Shown here one piece after another: positions 1-8,314 of a DNA stretch of 64,000 bases. Position numbers and translations under genes: made by a program. The DNA is taken from NCBI GenBank assembly GCA_910584725.1, contig CAJUBE010000020.1, forward strand, positions 1 through 64,000, written 5' to 3'. The DNA is from an uncultured Lachnospiraceae bacterium (GTDB lineage: Bacteria > Bacillota > Clostridia > Lachnospirales > Lachnospiraceae). Under the pieces are notes generated by a model. It was not told the DNA's origin. It saw only the letters and a program-made list of their open reading frames with translations, and made no database searches. Numbering within the stretch: position 1 is the stretch's first letter; every line of letters begins with the position of its first letter.

Positions 1-53
1 TCCGAATCCAGTACTGCCCATATTGCAATATGTGTATCCAGCAAAATCTTCAT
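1..53 (-). CDS. PIN-domain toxin (VapC-like), N-terminal fragment cut by window edge
   Basis: Only the first 17 codons are present; the gene runs off the left edge. The peptide begins MKILLDTHIAIWAVLD, the typical first beta strand of PIN-domain ribonucleases, with the first catalytic Asp at residue 6. Family members cleave RNA and are neutralised by a co-transcribed antitoxin. The ATG overlaps the stop of the upstream small gene by one base (TGATG), which indicates translational coupling and supports a toxin-antitoxin pair. The assignment rests on the N-terminal motif and the gene arrangement; the other catalytic acids lie outside the window. Confidence 0.7.
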   Translation of the reverse strand, partial: MKILLDTHIAIWAVLDS

Positions 54-307
54 CAGTCATCCACCCCAAACAATCCGGCAATTTCATCATTGCACTCATC
101 TATATCATGACCGTCCGCGATAAATTTCTGCCCCTTCATGCTTCCAATCCTACGTTTTTTCTTTTGTATAGCAATGTCATGATTTATATACATACCTTTT
201 GATTCCGCCGGCATCACGAATCGCTGTATCATTTCCAGAATAAAACGCAGACTGTCATCGGAAAGCCCTTCCAGAGACTGTGTAATTTGATTCTGTAATG
301 TTGACAT
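53..307 (-). CDS. putative antitoxin of a VapC-type toxin-antitoxin pair
   Basis: 84 residues. The start is placed at the ATG at 307 because GGTGAGG lies 6 bases upstream; a GTG at 319 is possible. The N-terminal half is predicted helical (around LSDDSLRFILEMIQRF), as in short antitoxins, followed by a basic stretch (KKKRR) and an acidic C-terminus ending in a DECNDEIAGLFG pattern. The same C-terminal pattern recurs in a broken copy at 8138-8257, so this is a local family. It ends one base into the PIN toxin gene. Family membership is inferred from size, position and the toxin partner, not from a recognised DNA-binding fold. Confidence 0.6.
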   Translation of the reverse strand: MSTLQNQITQSLEGLSDDSLRFILEMIQRFVMPAESKGMYINHDIAIQKKKRRIGSMKGQKFIADGHDIDECNDEIAGLFGVDD

Positions 308-369
308 ACCCGACCTCACCTTTCCAAATCATCAAATAATGTCTTCTGCTTTTAAAATTATTTGCTATC

Positions 370-398
370 ATTATAGTATACATAACCTCAAAAAACAA
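370..398 (-). promoter_or_regulatory. promoter of the toxin-antitoxin operon
   Basis: On the minus strand TTGTTT is followed after exactly 17 bases by TATAAT, giving a good vegetative promoter about 60 bases upstream of the antitoxin start. Confidence 0.55.
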
Positions 399-554
399 AC
401 CTTTTATTTTCGTCAAATCTTGTCTGAGCACCTATATGATACGAAATAAATGCTGACATCAGGAATGAAAAATGACCTCTTTCCATTTATTCTTCGCGAA
501 CTCTATTTCCTTCATACCTTGACAAAACCTTATGGCAAAGTTTAGCCAGAGAAA

Positions 555-583
555 TTGACAAAATCAGTGTTGCAGTCCATAAT
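555..583 (+). promoter_or_regulatory. promoter of the TetR/CPBP operon
   Basis: TTGACA (555-560) and CATAAT (578-583) with a 17-base spacer. The predicted start point near 590 lies inside the 28-base palindrome, so a repressor bound there would block initiation. Confidence 0.65.
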
Positions 584-611
584 ATAATTTATGTTATATA
601 ACATAAATTAT
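584..611 (+). promoter_or_regulatory. 28-base perfect palindrome, probable TetR operator
   Basis: The 14 bases ATAATTTATGTTAT are followed directly by their reverse complement. It covers the expected transcription start and ends 19 bases before the TetR start codon, the usual place for an autoregulatory TetR operator. Binding by the adjacent repressor is inference from position and symmetry. Confidence 0.7.
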
Positions 612-629
612 TAATTGGGAGGAAAAGCT

Positions 630-1202
630 ATGCCACCAAAACCTAAAATCACAAAAGATATGGTTATTGACGCTGCATTTAAGGTTGCCCGCAAAACAGG
701 CGCGGAAAACATCAATGCACGGACAGTATCAAAGAAGCTAAACTGTTCCACACAGCCTGTTATGTACCATTTTGCAACGATTGAAGAATTAAAAAAAGCT
801 GCTTACAAAAAAACAGGTGACTTTCATACAGAATATTTGATGAACATTCCAGAAACACAGGAAGACATAATGCTTGGAATCGGGGTGAAATATATCCGCT
901 TTGCGGTGGAAGAACCTTATTTGTTCCGCTTTCTGTTTCAATCGGGATTTGTTGTTGAAAACAGCCTGCTTGAAATGATAAATTCCGAGGAACTGATGCC
1001 TGTTATTTCTGCCATGCAGGAAGAAATGGATCTGAATATTGAACAGACAAAAGAAGTTTTTGTAACGCTTGCGATGTTTGTTCATGGATATGCCAGTATC
1101 ATAGCCAACAATTCATTGGAGTATGATGAAAAACTGATAGAAAAGCATTTGGAACGGGTATATACAGGTGCAATATTAGCGATACAAGAGGAAATGAAAT
1201 GA
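630..1202 (+). CDS. TetR/AcrR family transcriptional regulator
   Basis: 190 residues, normal for the family. The start is the ATG at 630, with GGGAGG at 617-622; a TTG at 615 would overlap that site. Residues 5-55 form the TetR helix-turn-helix (VIDAAFKVARKTGAENINARTVSKKL, here split: VIDAAFKVARKTG then NARTVSKKL, with recognition helix around TQPVMYHF). The C-terminal helical region is the ligand-binding half, with a typical TetR_C-like FLFQSGF region. The gene overlaps the downstream membrane protease by 4 bases (ATGA), so both are one operon. It probably represses its own promoter through the palindrome at 584-611; the inducer cannot be told from sequence. Confidence 0.9.
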   Translation: MPPKPKITKDMVIDAAFKVARKTGAENINARTVSKKLNCSTQPVMYHFATIEELKKAAYKKTGDFHTEYLMNIPETQEDIMLGIGVKYIRFAVEEPYLFRFLFQSGFVVENSLLEMINSEELMPVISAMQEEMDLNIEQTKEVFVTLAMFVHGYASIIANNSLEYDEKLIEKHLERVYTGAILAIQEEMK

Positions 1203-1957
1203 AAAAGTTATATGAAAAAAACGAACAGACTTTTGCGATTGTATGGATCGTGGTTTATTGTGTTCTGTTGTCTTTAGCAAATCCATTAAACGAAAAAATA
1301 GGGATTGAATACTCTGCAAGCGCTATTTTTTGTATCCTGCTGACCATTATTCTTTTTGTCTTTATCCGAAAAAACAAGTTGCAAGAACGGTATGGGCTTT
1401 GTAAATCACCTGTTCCTGCCCGTCGGTTTCTTTACTATGTGCCGCTTTTTATCATAGCAACGGGTAATCTTTGGAACGGTGTTGCTGTCAATTATTCACT
1501 ATCGGGAGCGGTTTGTCATATTGCGTGTATGCTTTGCGTTGGATTTTTGGAGGAAGTGATTTTCAGAGGTTTTCTTTTCAAGGCAATGGAAAAGGACGGT
1601 ATAAATTCCGCAATTATTGTTTCGAGCGTGACTTTTGGCATAGGGCATATAGTAAATTTGTTTAATGGCAGCGGTATGGACCTGGTAAACAATTTGTGCC
1701 AGATTTGCTTTGCGATTGCGATAGGCTTTTTGCTTGTAACGATTTTCTATCGTGGCGGAAGTCTGCTCCCCTGCATTATTGTTCATTCTGCCATTAACAC
1801 TCTTAGTACTTTTGCAAATAAAGCAGGGCTTACATTGGAGAAGCACATGATTCATGTTCTGGTTTTAATGTTTATAACCGTTGCCTATAACTTAGTCCTT
1901 ACAAAAACGCTTCCGAAAAGCCAGCGGGCAAATACTAATGATACGAAAGATAAATGA
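1199..1957 (+). CDS. CPBP family intramembrane metalloprotease (Abi/CAAX type)
   Basis: 252 residues with about seven hydrophobic segments. The three motifs of the Rce1/CPBP family are visible: EEVIFRG (EExxxR) around residue 118, FGIGH (FxxxH) around residue 147, and HSAIN near residue 199. These residues form the presumed intramembrane active site. Bacterial members process or protect against peptides, or act in regulation; substrates are mostly unknown. It overlaps the TetR gene by 4 bases, so it is probably co-expressed and controlled by that repressor. Confidence 0.85.
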   Translation: MKKLYEKNEQTFAIVWIVVYCVLLSLANPLNEKIGIEYSASAIFCILLTIILFVFIRKNKLQERYGLCKSPVPARRFLYYVPLFIIATGNLWNGVAVNYSLSGAVCHIACMLCVGFLEEVIFRGFLFKAMEKDGINSAIIVSSVTFGIGHIVNLFNGSGMDLVNNLCQICFAIAIGFLLVTIFYRGGSLLPCIIVHSAINTLSTFANKAGLTLEKHMIHVLVLMFITVAYNLVLTKTLPKSQRANTNDTKDK

Positions 1958-2011
1958 TATGACAGATGTGCTGCGAGAGAACTATAAAGCAAGCAATTCA
2001 ATCGCATACTA

Positions 2012-2040
2012 TTGATACTCTCAAAAAAATGTGCTATCCT
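2012..2040 (+). promoter_or_regulatory. promoter of the MarR/MATE genes
   Basis: TTGATA and TATCCT separated by 17 bases, with the predicted start point just before the MarR ribosome site GGAGGG. Confidence 0.5.
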
Positions 2041-2064
2041 CTTTCATAGATTGGAGGGTTGGCA

Positions 2065-2496
2065 TTGAATGAGCAAAATCATTGCGGCATATTAATACGC
2101 CAAATAAACAACGCTTTTGAGAAAAAGGCAAATACCCGGCTGAAAGAATCAAACCTTACTTTTTCTCAAATGTCCGCTTTAATTGAGATATTAAATATGC
2201 CCGCAAAAAAAACCACTTTTAAGGAACTGGAAAAACGTCTGTCACTGGCGCAATCCACAACAGTCGGGCTGATCTCCCGCTTGGAGCAGAAAAAACTTGT
2301 TCATGTTTCCGGGGATAAGGACGATAAACGGATCAAGTATGTTGAAATTACCCCTCTTGGAGAAAAATTCTGCAACGAAGCAAAGCAGGAAATGGAAGAT
2401 ACGGAACAAAAACTTTTAGAAAATCTTTCAGCAGAAGAAATAGAAACGCTTTTGTCCTTACTAAGAAAAATAAATCTAATAAGCAGGGATATATAA
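2065..2496 (+). CDS. MarR family transcriptional regulator
   Basis: 143 residues. The TTG at 2065 is chosen because GGAGGG at 2053-2058 is 6 bases upstream; the TTG at 2059 would touch the ribosome site. The winged helix is clear: helix-turn-helix around FKELEKRLSLAQSTTVGLIS and wing around GDKDDKRIKYVEITPLG, the usual D-R-R/K wing pattern. It lies directly upstream of a MATE exporter in the same direction, a common arrangement in which a MarR repressor responds to the drug the exporter removes. That role is inference. Confidence 0.9.
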   Translation: MNEQNHCGILIRQINNAFEKKANTRLKESNLTFSQMSALIEILNMPAKKTTFKELEKRLSLAQSTTVGLISRLEQKKLVHVSGDKDDKRIKYVEITPLGEKFCNEAKQEMEDTEQKLLENLSAEEIETLLSLLRKINLISRDI

Positions 2497-2581
2497 AGTC
2501 TGCCTGTTTAGGGCAGACAAAAAAACGCTCTTATCAATCGCTAACTATCAATCGCAAGCGCTCATGTTAGGAGGAATCATA

Positions 2582-3997
2582 ATGGACAATCAAAAATCAA
2601 TGGAAGTATTCAGCAAAGCCCCTGTTTCACAGGCAGTATTCAAAAACGCCTTACCTGCAATAGCAGCTATGCTCATGGTATTGGTCTACAATTTAGCCGA
2701 CACGTTCTTTATCGGGCAGACCCATGACGCTTTGCAGGTTGCGGCTGTTTCTCTTGCAACGCCCGTATTTTTAATGTTTATGGCGGTAGGTACGGCTTTC
2801 GGTGTCGGCGGCACATCCGTCATTTCCCGTGCTTTGGGAGAGGGGAAAAAGGAATATGCAAGAAAAGTCTGCTCGTTCTGTATGTGGAGCTGTATCGTTG
2901 TGGGCGTTGTAATGGCTGCCCTGTTTCTGATTTTTATGAACCCTATCCTGTCACTGATCGGGGCAAGTTCTGATACATGGGACTTATTAAAAACGTATTT
3001 AAGTATCGTGGCGTGCAGCGGTCCTTTCGTGTTGGTTTCAAACTGTTATGCGAATATAATCCGTGCCGAAGGAGAAGCCGGTAAAGCTATGATGGGACAG
3101 CTTCTTGGAAATCTTCTGAATTTTATTCTTGACCCGGTTATGATTTTAGGCTTTGGCTGGAATATTGCAGGTGCAGCAATCGCTACGGTAATAGGAAATC
3201 TTGTCGGCGCAGGTTACTATATTTTTTATTTTCTCCGTGGAAAGTCAATGCTTAGTATCAATATCAAAGACTTTACATTAAAAGACAAAGTTTGCAGCAG
3301 CGTACTTGTAATTGGTATCCCCGCCGCATTAGGTTCTTTGCTAATGAGCGTTTCCCAAATCATCATCAACAGCCAGATGGCAGAATACGGCGATATGGCG
3401 ATTGCGGGAATGGGCGTTGCCATGAAAGTTGTCATTATTGCAGGAATGGTATGTATGGGATTAGGACAGGGCGTACAGCCTCTGCTTGGCTATCTTGTAG
3501 GTGCAAAATTATGGAAACGCTTTAATGACGTGTTTCAGTTCTCTATGATTTTTTCCTTGATTTTAGGTGTTGTATTAACTGCGGTCTGCTACCTGTTTGC
3601 AAACCAGATTGTCAGCGCATTTTTAACAGATGTTACCGCTTTTGATTATGCCGTTTCCTTTGCAAGAATTTTACTTACAACAAGTTTCCTGTTTGGCGTG
3701 TTCTATGTCCTTACCAATGCTTTGCAGGCTATGGGTGCAGCCACGGCTTCACTCATTATCAATTTGAGCAGACAGGGAATTATTTTTATTCCCGCATTGT
3801 TCATTCTGAAAGCTGCTTTAGGGCTTAACGGGTTAATCTGGGCGCAGCCGGTAGCTGATATCCTCTCACTGGCACTTGCCGCCGTTCTGTATGTCAGCAC
3901 ATATAAAAAACTAAGCATACAGAGAAATGAATTGCCAATGTGTGGGGGAATTTCCAGTGCAGAGGATATGACACACATGGTATCTTCGGAAAATTAG
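2582..3997 (+). CDS. MATE family multidrug efflux transporter with altered C-terminus
   Basis: 471 residues with twelve hydrophobic segments; MATE signatures include NLADTFFIGQ near the start and the repeated PAAIA/PAALG half-domain pattern. The start ATG at 2582 has AGGAGG 7 bases upstream; the ATG at 2564 precedes that site. MepA/DinF-like proteins export cationic drugs using sodium or proton gradients. The last ~20 residues (after SIQRNE) do not look like MATE: they are an out-of-frame translation of a flavodoxin 3' remnant that occupies 3931-4071. The core transporter appears intact. Probably regulated by the upstream MarR gene. Confidence 0.9.
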   Translation: MDNQKSMEVFSKAPVSQAVFKNALPAIAAMLMVLVYNLADTFFIGQTHDALQVAAVSLATPVFLMFMAVGTAFGVGGTSVISRALGEGKKEYARKVCSFCMWSCIVVGVVMAALFLIFMNPILSLIGASSDTWDLLKTYLSIVACSGPFVLVSNCYANIIRAEGEAGKAMMGQLLGNLLNFILDPVMILGFGWNIAGAAIATVIGNLVGAGYYIFYFLRGKSMLSINIKDFTLKDKVCSSVLVIGIPAALGSLLMSVSQIIINSQMAEYGDMAIAGMGVAMKVVIIAGMVCMGLGQGVQPLLGYLVGAKLWKRFNDVFQFSMIFSLILGVVLTAVCYLFANQIVSAFLTDVTAFDYAVSFARILLTTSFLFGVFYVLTNALQAMGAATASLIINLSRQGIIFIPALFILKAALGLNGLIWAQPVADILSLALAAVLYVSTYKKLSIQRNELPMCGGISSAEDMTHMVSSEN

Positions 3998-4071
3998 GCG
4001 GCATTGCAAAAGGACACCCAAGCCAACAGGAATTGAAAAAGGCAGAAAGTTTTATAAAGAATATCATATGA
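3931..4071 (+). pseudogene. 3' remnant of a flavodoxin-family gene, overlapping the MATE end
   Basis: In the frame shifted relative to the MATE gene, 46 codons encode a recognisable flavodoxin C-terminus: a WGNFQCRGYDT segment, then GKLGGIAKGHPS, then a final helix, ending at TGA 4069-4071. An in-frame stop at 3928 closes the frame upstream, so the N-terminal ~100 residues are gone. The remnant starts exactly where MATE similarity fades. This looks like a deletion that joined a MATE gene to the tail of a neighbouring flavodoxin gene. Family call is from memory of flavodoxin C-termini. Confidence 0.6.
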
Positions 4072-4095
4072 GACGGAATTATTTTATACGCTGCG

Positions 4096-4118
4096 GCGGC
4101 TGTCTCCTTGGCAGCCGC
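4096..4118. terminator. hairpin between the convergent MATE and ABC genes
   Basis: GCGGCTGTC pairs with GGCAGCCGC around a 5-base loop, ending 7 bases before the ABC gene's stop. It has no good T tract on either strand, so termination is only probable. Confidence 0.35.
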
Positions 4119-4124
4119 TCAGCT

Positions 4125-5807
4125 TTACAAAACACCCTCACCCGGCTCACATACTTTACCGTTCTCAACCCGAAGCAGCCGATTACATATCGCATTCACA
4201 CTTTCTCTATGGGAAACAATAAGAATGATTTTCCCTTTTCGCGCCTCCTTTTGCAGATAATCATATATCACTTTCTCCGACTCCAGATCAAGAGCGCTTG
4301 TCGCTTCATCAAATACGAGCACGCCCTTGTTTGACAATATCGCTCTCGCTATAGCTATTCTCTGTTTTTGACCGCCAGAATACCCAGCTCCCCTTTCCGT
4401 CATCACAGTATCAAATCCCTGCTCTTTCGACAAAATAAAATCAGTGGCACCCGCCAGATCTGCTGCGTTCCTCACCATATCAAAAGCAGCCATCTCATTT
4501 CCGCCCTTGATGTTTTCGGCAACCGTGTCATAAAATAAATAAGGAAACTGCGGCACATAAGCGCAAAGCCTGCATATCTCATCATTCGTAATCTCTGTAT
4601 TTTTGATGTCATCATACCAGATACTCCCTTTTGTCGGCTGGTAAAATCCCATAATCAGCTTTACTAATGTTGATTTCCCATTCCCGGATTCCCCGGTAAC
4701 AGCGACAATATCTCCCCGCGACATTTTTATATTGACATCCTCCAGAATGTATTCCGATTCCCGATCATATTTAAAGTACAAACTGTTACATTGAATTTCG
4801 GAAAGAGCCACCTTTTGGCTCGGTATCTCTTCTGGTGCAGGTTCCCTGTCCATCACCTCATAGACGCGTTCTATATTTATGATATACTGCTGCAATGAGG
4901 CAAAAAAATCTTTCAAGTTCTGAAACATATATGTGATGCCGTCCTGCACAACCAGAAATGCCATTACCGATCCCAGATCAACATAACCCACGAAATATAA
5001 AACAATTCCCGCAAAAAATATCCCCAGCAGATTGACGGCACTGAAAAAATCGTTTACAACATTCATTCCGGCAATACGGGAACCCCTTTTTATCTGCAGC
5101 TCTGCTATTTCTGTATTGATCCTTGAAATCTTTTCATACATCATATCATGCAGGGAAAGCATTTTGATACACTTCAGACATTTGAGAAAGGCAGAATAGA
5201 GATTATTGCCACCAGCCTTCCCTTCCTGAATTTCTTTACTCAATTTCTGGATTTTTACAGATACTTCAGACAAACAGAATATCTCAAAAAACGCCAGTAC
5301 CAATATTACAATCGCCAATTGCCAGCACAGGAAAGCCATCAATGCAATGGAACCGAATCCATAAAAAACTGCCAGAAAAAATCTGTGAAACGACCATGAA
5401 AAAAGACTTTTTATCCCGTCAATATCACTGGTCATCTGTACCATGATTTTTCCGCCGTCCGCTTTCGTGTAATATTCCAACGGAAAATACAGCAATTTAT
5501 CCGCCATCCGCTCCTTTAAACTTCGTACCATTCCGCTGACATGCTTTTCCTTATCATACTCTGCCAACGGATTTACAATAAAGATCAGAACAAAAACAAC
5601 CGCACTGAGTACATAAACACCGTTCATATACCGGCTGTCATGGAATTCAACCGCATTCACCAGCCATTTTTCAGAAAAACTGGTAAAGATTTGCGCCAAT
5701 GGAAATACCAGCGCGTCTGTCATTAATGCCACTACATAAAAATATTTCAGCTTTTTCTCTTCATTCAGCACTCTGAAAATATAGTATATTTGTCCTTTCC
5801 TCTTCAT
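4125..5807 (-). CDS. ABC exporter, fused permease-ATPase (second subunit of a pair)
   Basis: 560 residues. Residues 1-310 carry six transmembrane helices (ABC type-1 exporter fold). The ATPase has Walker A GESGNGKST, Q-loop, signature YSGGQKQR, Walker B VLVFDEATSALD and the switch His in SHRES. Its ATG overlaps the stop of the upstream exporter by 4 bases (ATGA), so the two form a heterodimer-type unit such as BmrCD or peptide/lipid exporters. No peptidase C39 domain is present. The substrate cannot be told. It ends facing the MATE gene. Confidence 0.88.
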   Translation of the reverse strand: MKRKGQIYYIFRVLNEEKKLKYFYVVALMTDALVFPLAQIFTSFSEKWLVNAVEFHDSRYMNGVYVLSAVVFVLIFIVNPLAEYDKEKHVSGMVRSLKERMADKLLYFPLEYYTKADGGKIMVQMTSDIDGIKSLFSWSFHRFFLAVFYGFGSIALMAFLCWQLAIVILVLAFFEIFCLSEVSVKIQKLSKEIQEGKAGGNNLYSAFLKCLKCIKMLSLHDMMYEKISRINTEIAELQIKRGSRIAGMNVVNDFFSAVNLLGIFFAGIVLYFVGYVDLGSVMAFLVVQDGITYMFQNLKDFFASLQQYIINIERVYEVMDREPAPEEIPSQKVALSEIQCNSLYFKYDRESEYILEDVNIKMSRGDIVAVTGESGNGKSTLVKLIMGFYQPTKGSIWYDDIKNTEITNDEICRLCAYVPQFPYLFYDTVAENIKGGNEMAAFDMVRNAADLAGATDFILSKEQGFDTVMTERGAGYSGGQKQRIAIARAILSNKGVLVFDEATSALDLESEKVIYDYLQKEARKGKIILIVSHRESVNAICNRLLRVENGKVCEPGEGVL

Positions 5808-7537
5808 CGCATTTCCTTCCCCAGCAAACGATAATATTCCCCGTGCCTCCCAATCAGCTCCGAATGGGTTCCCTGCTCTGCTATTTTGCCTTTATGCAAT
5901 ACAAATATATAGTTGCAATCTCTCAACAGATTCGGACGGTGGGAAACAAGAAAAACCGTCTTCTTTAAGTCCCGAAGCCTTTTCATACTGTCTGAGATAA
6001 TTTTTTCATGATATCCGTCAAGGGAAGCCGTCGGCTCATCAAACAAATACAAATCAGCCTCCTGCAGAAACGCCCTCGCCAGATTCAATCTCTGATACTG
6101 TCCCCCTGACCATTCATCCATTTTTTCTCCCAATTCCGTATCATACTGATTCGGAAGTTTTTTGATAAACGCATCCAGTCCTGCAAATCTTGCCGCCGCC
6201 TCAATCTGTGTTATGCTTGCATCCAGACGACCGTATGCTATGTTTTCTTTAACCGTGCCGGGTATCATCTGATTTTCCTGCGAAACATAGGCAATATGCT
6301 GGCGAAGCGCCGCCAAATCCCATTTGCGAATTTCACGTTCCCATAAAAATATGTGTCCCTCTTTTGCTGCATAAAAACCACATAGCAAATTTAATAACGT
6401 AGTCTTTCCCACACCGCTCTCCCCTGCAATCCCCACACATTCCCCCTCACACACTTCAAAGGAAATATGGTCAAATACTTTTTTAAATTCTGTCCCATAT
6501 GTATAGGATACCTTCTGAAATCTGGCAACCCTTTTCGTATCCATGATTTTCGTCTCTGTACCATTCTTTTCTTCCTCCAAAAATAACAAATCGTCCAGCC
6601 GTCCCATAGATTTCTCTATTTCCCGCATTTCATTCAGAGAGCTAAAAAGATCAATGACGGGCATACTGATCAAACCAAGCAGCTGCCCATATGCAAAAAG
6701 CAAAGAAATTTGTATCTCTCCGCTAATTGCAAGTAACCCGCCATAAATGAAAATAATCATATTGGGAACATATGTTGTGGACATAATAAACGCAAGAGAT
6801 AAGCATCCGTTCTTGTAATACCTTACTTCATTCTCGTAAATCCTTTCTGTGATTCCTTTGAACTTTTTTCGCATCCTGCCTGTCATCTGGTTCGCGATTA
6901 TGGTTTCCATTCCATGCGTCACGTCATATACGCTCCCCACATACCCGGATTTTATTTTACAGCCTTCCTCATATATGCTGCCCGTGCGTTTTGAATAAAA
7001 ATTCAATATTACCGCAAACAGCGGAATTGGCAAAAAGACCCCGACACTCAGTTTCCAGCTATAGTGAAACAAATACAGAAAACCGCAGATGGACATAAGC
7101 GGACTGAAAAACAATGTCTGAAATCCCATAAGCATAAATTTTGATGCTTTTTCAACATCATCGTTATATCTGTTCAGCAGCTGTCCTATGCTGACCCGCT
7201 CTATTTCCTGCAGCTTTGCTGCAAACAATTTTCTGATAAGTCTGCCCTTAATATCGCAACAGACCCCAGACTCCACTCTGCTTGAAAAATGTCCGAAAAG
7301 ATAATTTCTCAACATTTTAATCAGATTGATGATAATAAACCCAACAATTGTATGGAGCACAAAAATCCACTGTTTCTGCAAAGCAGCATCTATGATACGC
7401 TGGATATAATTTACCTGATACAAGTTTAAAAGGATCATCGCCAGAGACAAAAACAATATAAAAATCATATGCGCTCTATACTTCCGCAGATATTCATACG
7501 ACCATCCGACAATATACTTTAATGAAAAATCCGCCAT
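5804..7537 (-). CDS. ABC exporter, fused permease-ATPase (first subunit of a pair)
   Basis: 577 residues from the ATG at 7537, which has AGGGCGG upstream; a TTG at 7558 is an alternative. Six N-terminal membrane helices, then an ATPase with Walker A GESGVGKTT, signature WSGGQYQR, Walker B LYLFDEPTASLD and SHRPN switch. Walker B is followed by Pro where many exporters have Ala-Thr, so the two sites of the heterodimer are not identical, as is common in such pairs. It is co-translated with the downstream exporter gene. Drug, lipid or peptide export is possible; the sequence does not decide. Confidence 0.88.
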   Translation of the reverse strand: MADFSLKYIVGWSYEYLRKYRAHMIFILFLSLAMILLNLYQVNYIQRIIDAALQKQWIFVLHTIVGFIIINLIKMLRNYLFGHFSSRVESGVCCDIKGRLIRKLFAAKLQEIERVSIGQLLNRYNDDVEKASKFMLMGFQTLFFSPLMSICGFLYLFHYSWKLSVGVFLPIPLFAVILNFYSKRTGSIYEEGCKIKSGYVGSVYDVTHGMETIIANQMTGRMRKKFKGITERIYENEVRYYKNGCLSLAFIMSTTYVPNMIIFIYGGLLAISGEIQISLLFAYGQLLGLISMPVIDLFSSLNEMREIEKSMGRLDDLLFLEEEKNGTETKIMDTKRVARFQKVSYTYGTEFKKVFDHISFEVCEGECVGIAGESGVGKTTLLNLLCGFYAAKEGHIFLWEREIRKWDLAALRQHIAYVSQENQMIPGTVKENIAYGRLDASITQIEAAARFAGLDAFIKKLPNQYDTELGEKMDEWSGGQYQRLNLARAFLQEADLYLFDEPTASLDGYHEKIISDSMKRLRDLKKTVFLVSHRPNLLRDCNYIFVLHKGKIAEQGTHSELIGRHGEYYRLLGKEMR

Positions 7538-7565
7538 TATATCCGCCCTTTCACACAAGTTTTCT

Positions 7566-7607
7566 CAAGTATATAAAACCTGTTTTACAACCACAAGTAT
7601 ACAAAAC
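7566..7607 (-). promoter_or_regulatory. promoter of the ABC exporter operon with twin 14-base direct repeats
   Basis: On the minus strand TTGTGG and TATACT are spaced by 17 bases (7568-7596). Two near-identical 14-base repeats (GTTTTGTATACTTG and GTTTTATATACTTG) lie at 7594-7607 and 7566-7579, one over each promoter element and 28 bases apart. Such paired repeats are typical activator or repressor sites on one face of the helix. Confidence 0.55.
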
Positions 7608-7623
7608 AGTTATAGCCAAACAT

Positions 7624-7665
7624 GAGAAAAAGATGCCCGCCCTTTCAGGCAGACACCTTTTTCTC
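7624..7665. terminator. bidirectional terminator after the CD3324-type gene
   Basis: GAGAAAAAG...CTTTTTCTC arms enclose a GC-rich stem (GCC/GGC core, a few mismatches) with T runs on both strands. It overlaps the stop region of the gene at 7664-7927. Confidence 0.6.
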
Positions 7666-7927
7666 AACTGTAATTATATATAATTCTTTTTATCGTACTG
7701 TCTGACAATCCAAACTGCAATGCCAACTCATCAACAGAATTTCCGTCTCTGTATAAAGCCTTTATTTTCTGGTTCCGTTCCAGATAAAAGCTTTTAGATC
7801 CACTTTCTGCACCCCAGTCGGCTTTTGTTCCTGCTTTGGGAATATATAATAAATTCCCGCCACTGTAAATTTGTAACTCCTGCAGTAATCGTCTGGGCAA
7901 TATTTCTGCTGCATTTACATATTTCAT
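7664..7927 (-). CDS. CD3324-type small regulator (Mor-like helix-turn-helix)
   Basis: 87 residues starting at the ATG at 7927, with GAGGG 7 bases upstream; the ATG at 7945 contains that site within its reading frame. Begins MKYVNAAEILP and has a C-terminal helix-turn-helix (NSVDELALQFGLSDSTIKRI). The conserved LLYIPK segment and W-G pair are typical of the small proteins called CD3324 family in Clostridia, related to Mor transcription activators. Targets are unknown. It precedes the ABC exporter genes in the same direction but is separated from them by a terminator. Confidence 0.7.
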   Translation of the reverse strand: MKYVNAAEILPRRLLQELQIYSGGNLLYIPKAGTKADWGAESGSKSFYLERNQKIKALYRDGNSVDELALQFGLSDSTIKRIIYNYS

Positions 7928-8016
7928 TTCTGTACCCTCATTCATATATGTTAAAAGTTGATATGTTATTTCAGTACAGAAAGCAGCAGGGCATATGGGA
8001 ATGTATTACATTTTAT

Positions 8017-8124
8017 TTAAACTCTATTTATGCCCATACAGATTTCCATATGCCTGCTCCTCTGCATGGGTTCAATGGAGATGGCAAGATCATCCCTAAA
8101 TAAGAGTCGTTTCTTTTTATGCAA
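8017..8124 (-). CDS. possible 35-residue ORF, unknown
   Basis: TTG start 8 bases after a strong AAGGAGG site that lies at the end of the antitoxin remnant. The peptide is short and basic with several Met residues; no family recognised. The good ribosome site is the only support, and it may be a relic of a lost toxin gene that once followed the antitoxin. Confidence 0.25.
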   Translation of the reverse strand: MHKKKRLLFRDDLAISIEPMQRSRHMEICMGINRV

Positions 8125-8137
8125 TGAGTTCACCTCC

Positions 8138-8257
8138 TTAAGCGCCGCGCCCGAACATTGTTGCAATTTCATGATTCATTTCATCAAAATCATAATCATG
8201 GTCATATAAATCTGCCCCTTTTGCTCTATCTTCTACATTCTCAAATCCTTTATGCAC
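8138..8257 (-). pseudogene. C-terminal remnant of an antitoxin like that at 53-307
   Basis: A 39-codon frame (from a GTG) ends with DHDYDFDEMNHEIATMFGRG, the same acidic tail as the antitoxin near the left edge (there DGHDIDECNDEIAGLFG). The N-terminal half present in the intact copy is missing. It is followed by AAGGAGGTGA, a ribosome site for whatever toxin originally followed. Confidence 0.5.
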
Positions 8258-8314
8258 ATTATAATATGTATAATTTCAAAAAACAATCATTATATCTTTT
8301 GCATAACTTATTCA

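Noticed and set aside
2498..2518. GTCTGCC/GGCAGAC hairpin after the MarR gene as a terminator
   Set aside because: It is followed by A residues on the plus strand and the MATE gene downstream has no separate strong promoter, so read-through is more likely.
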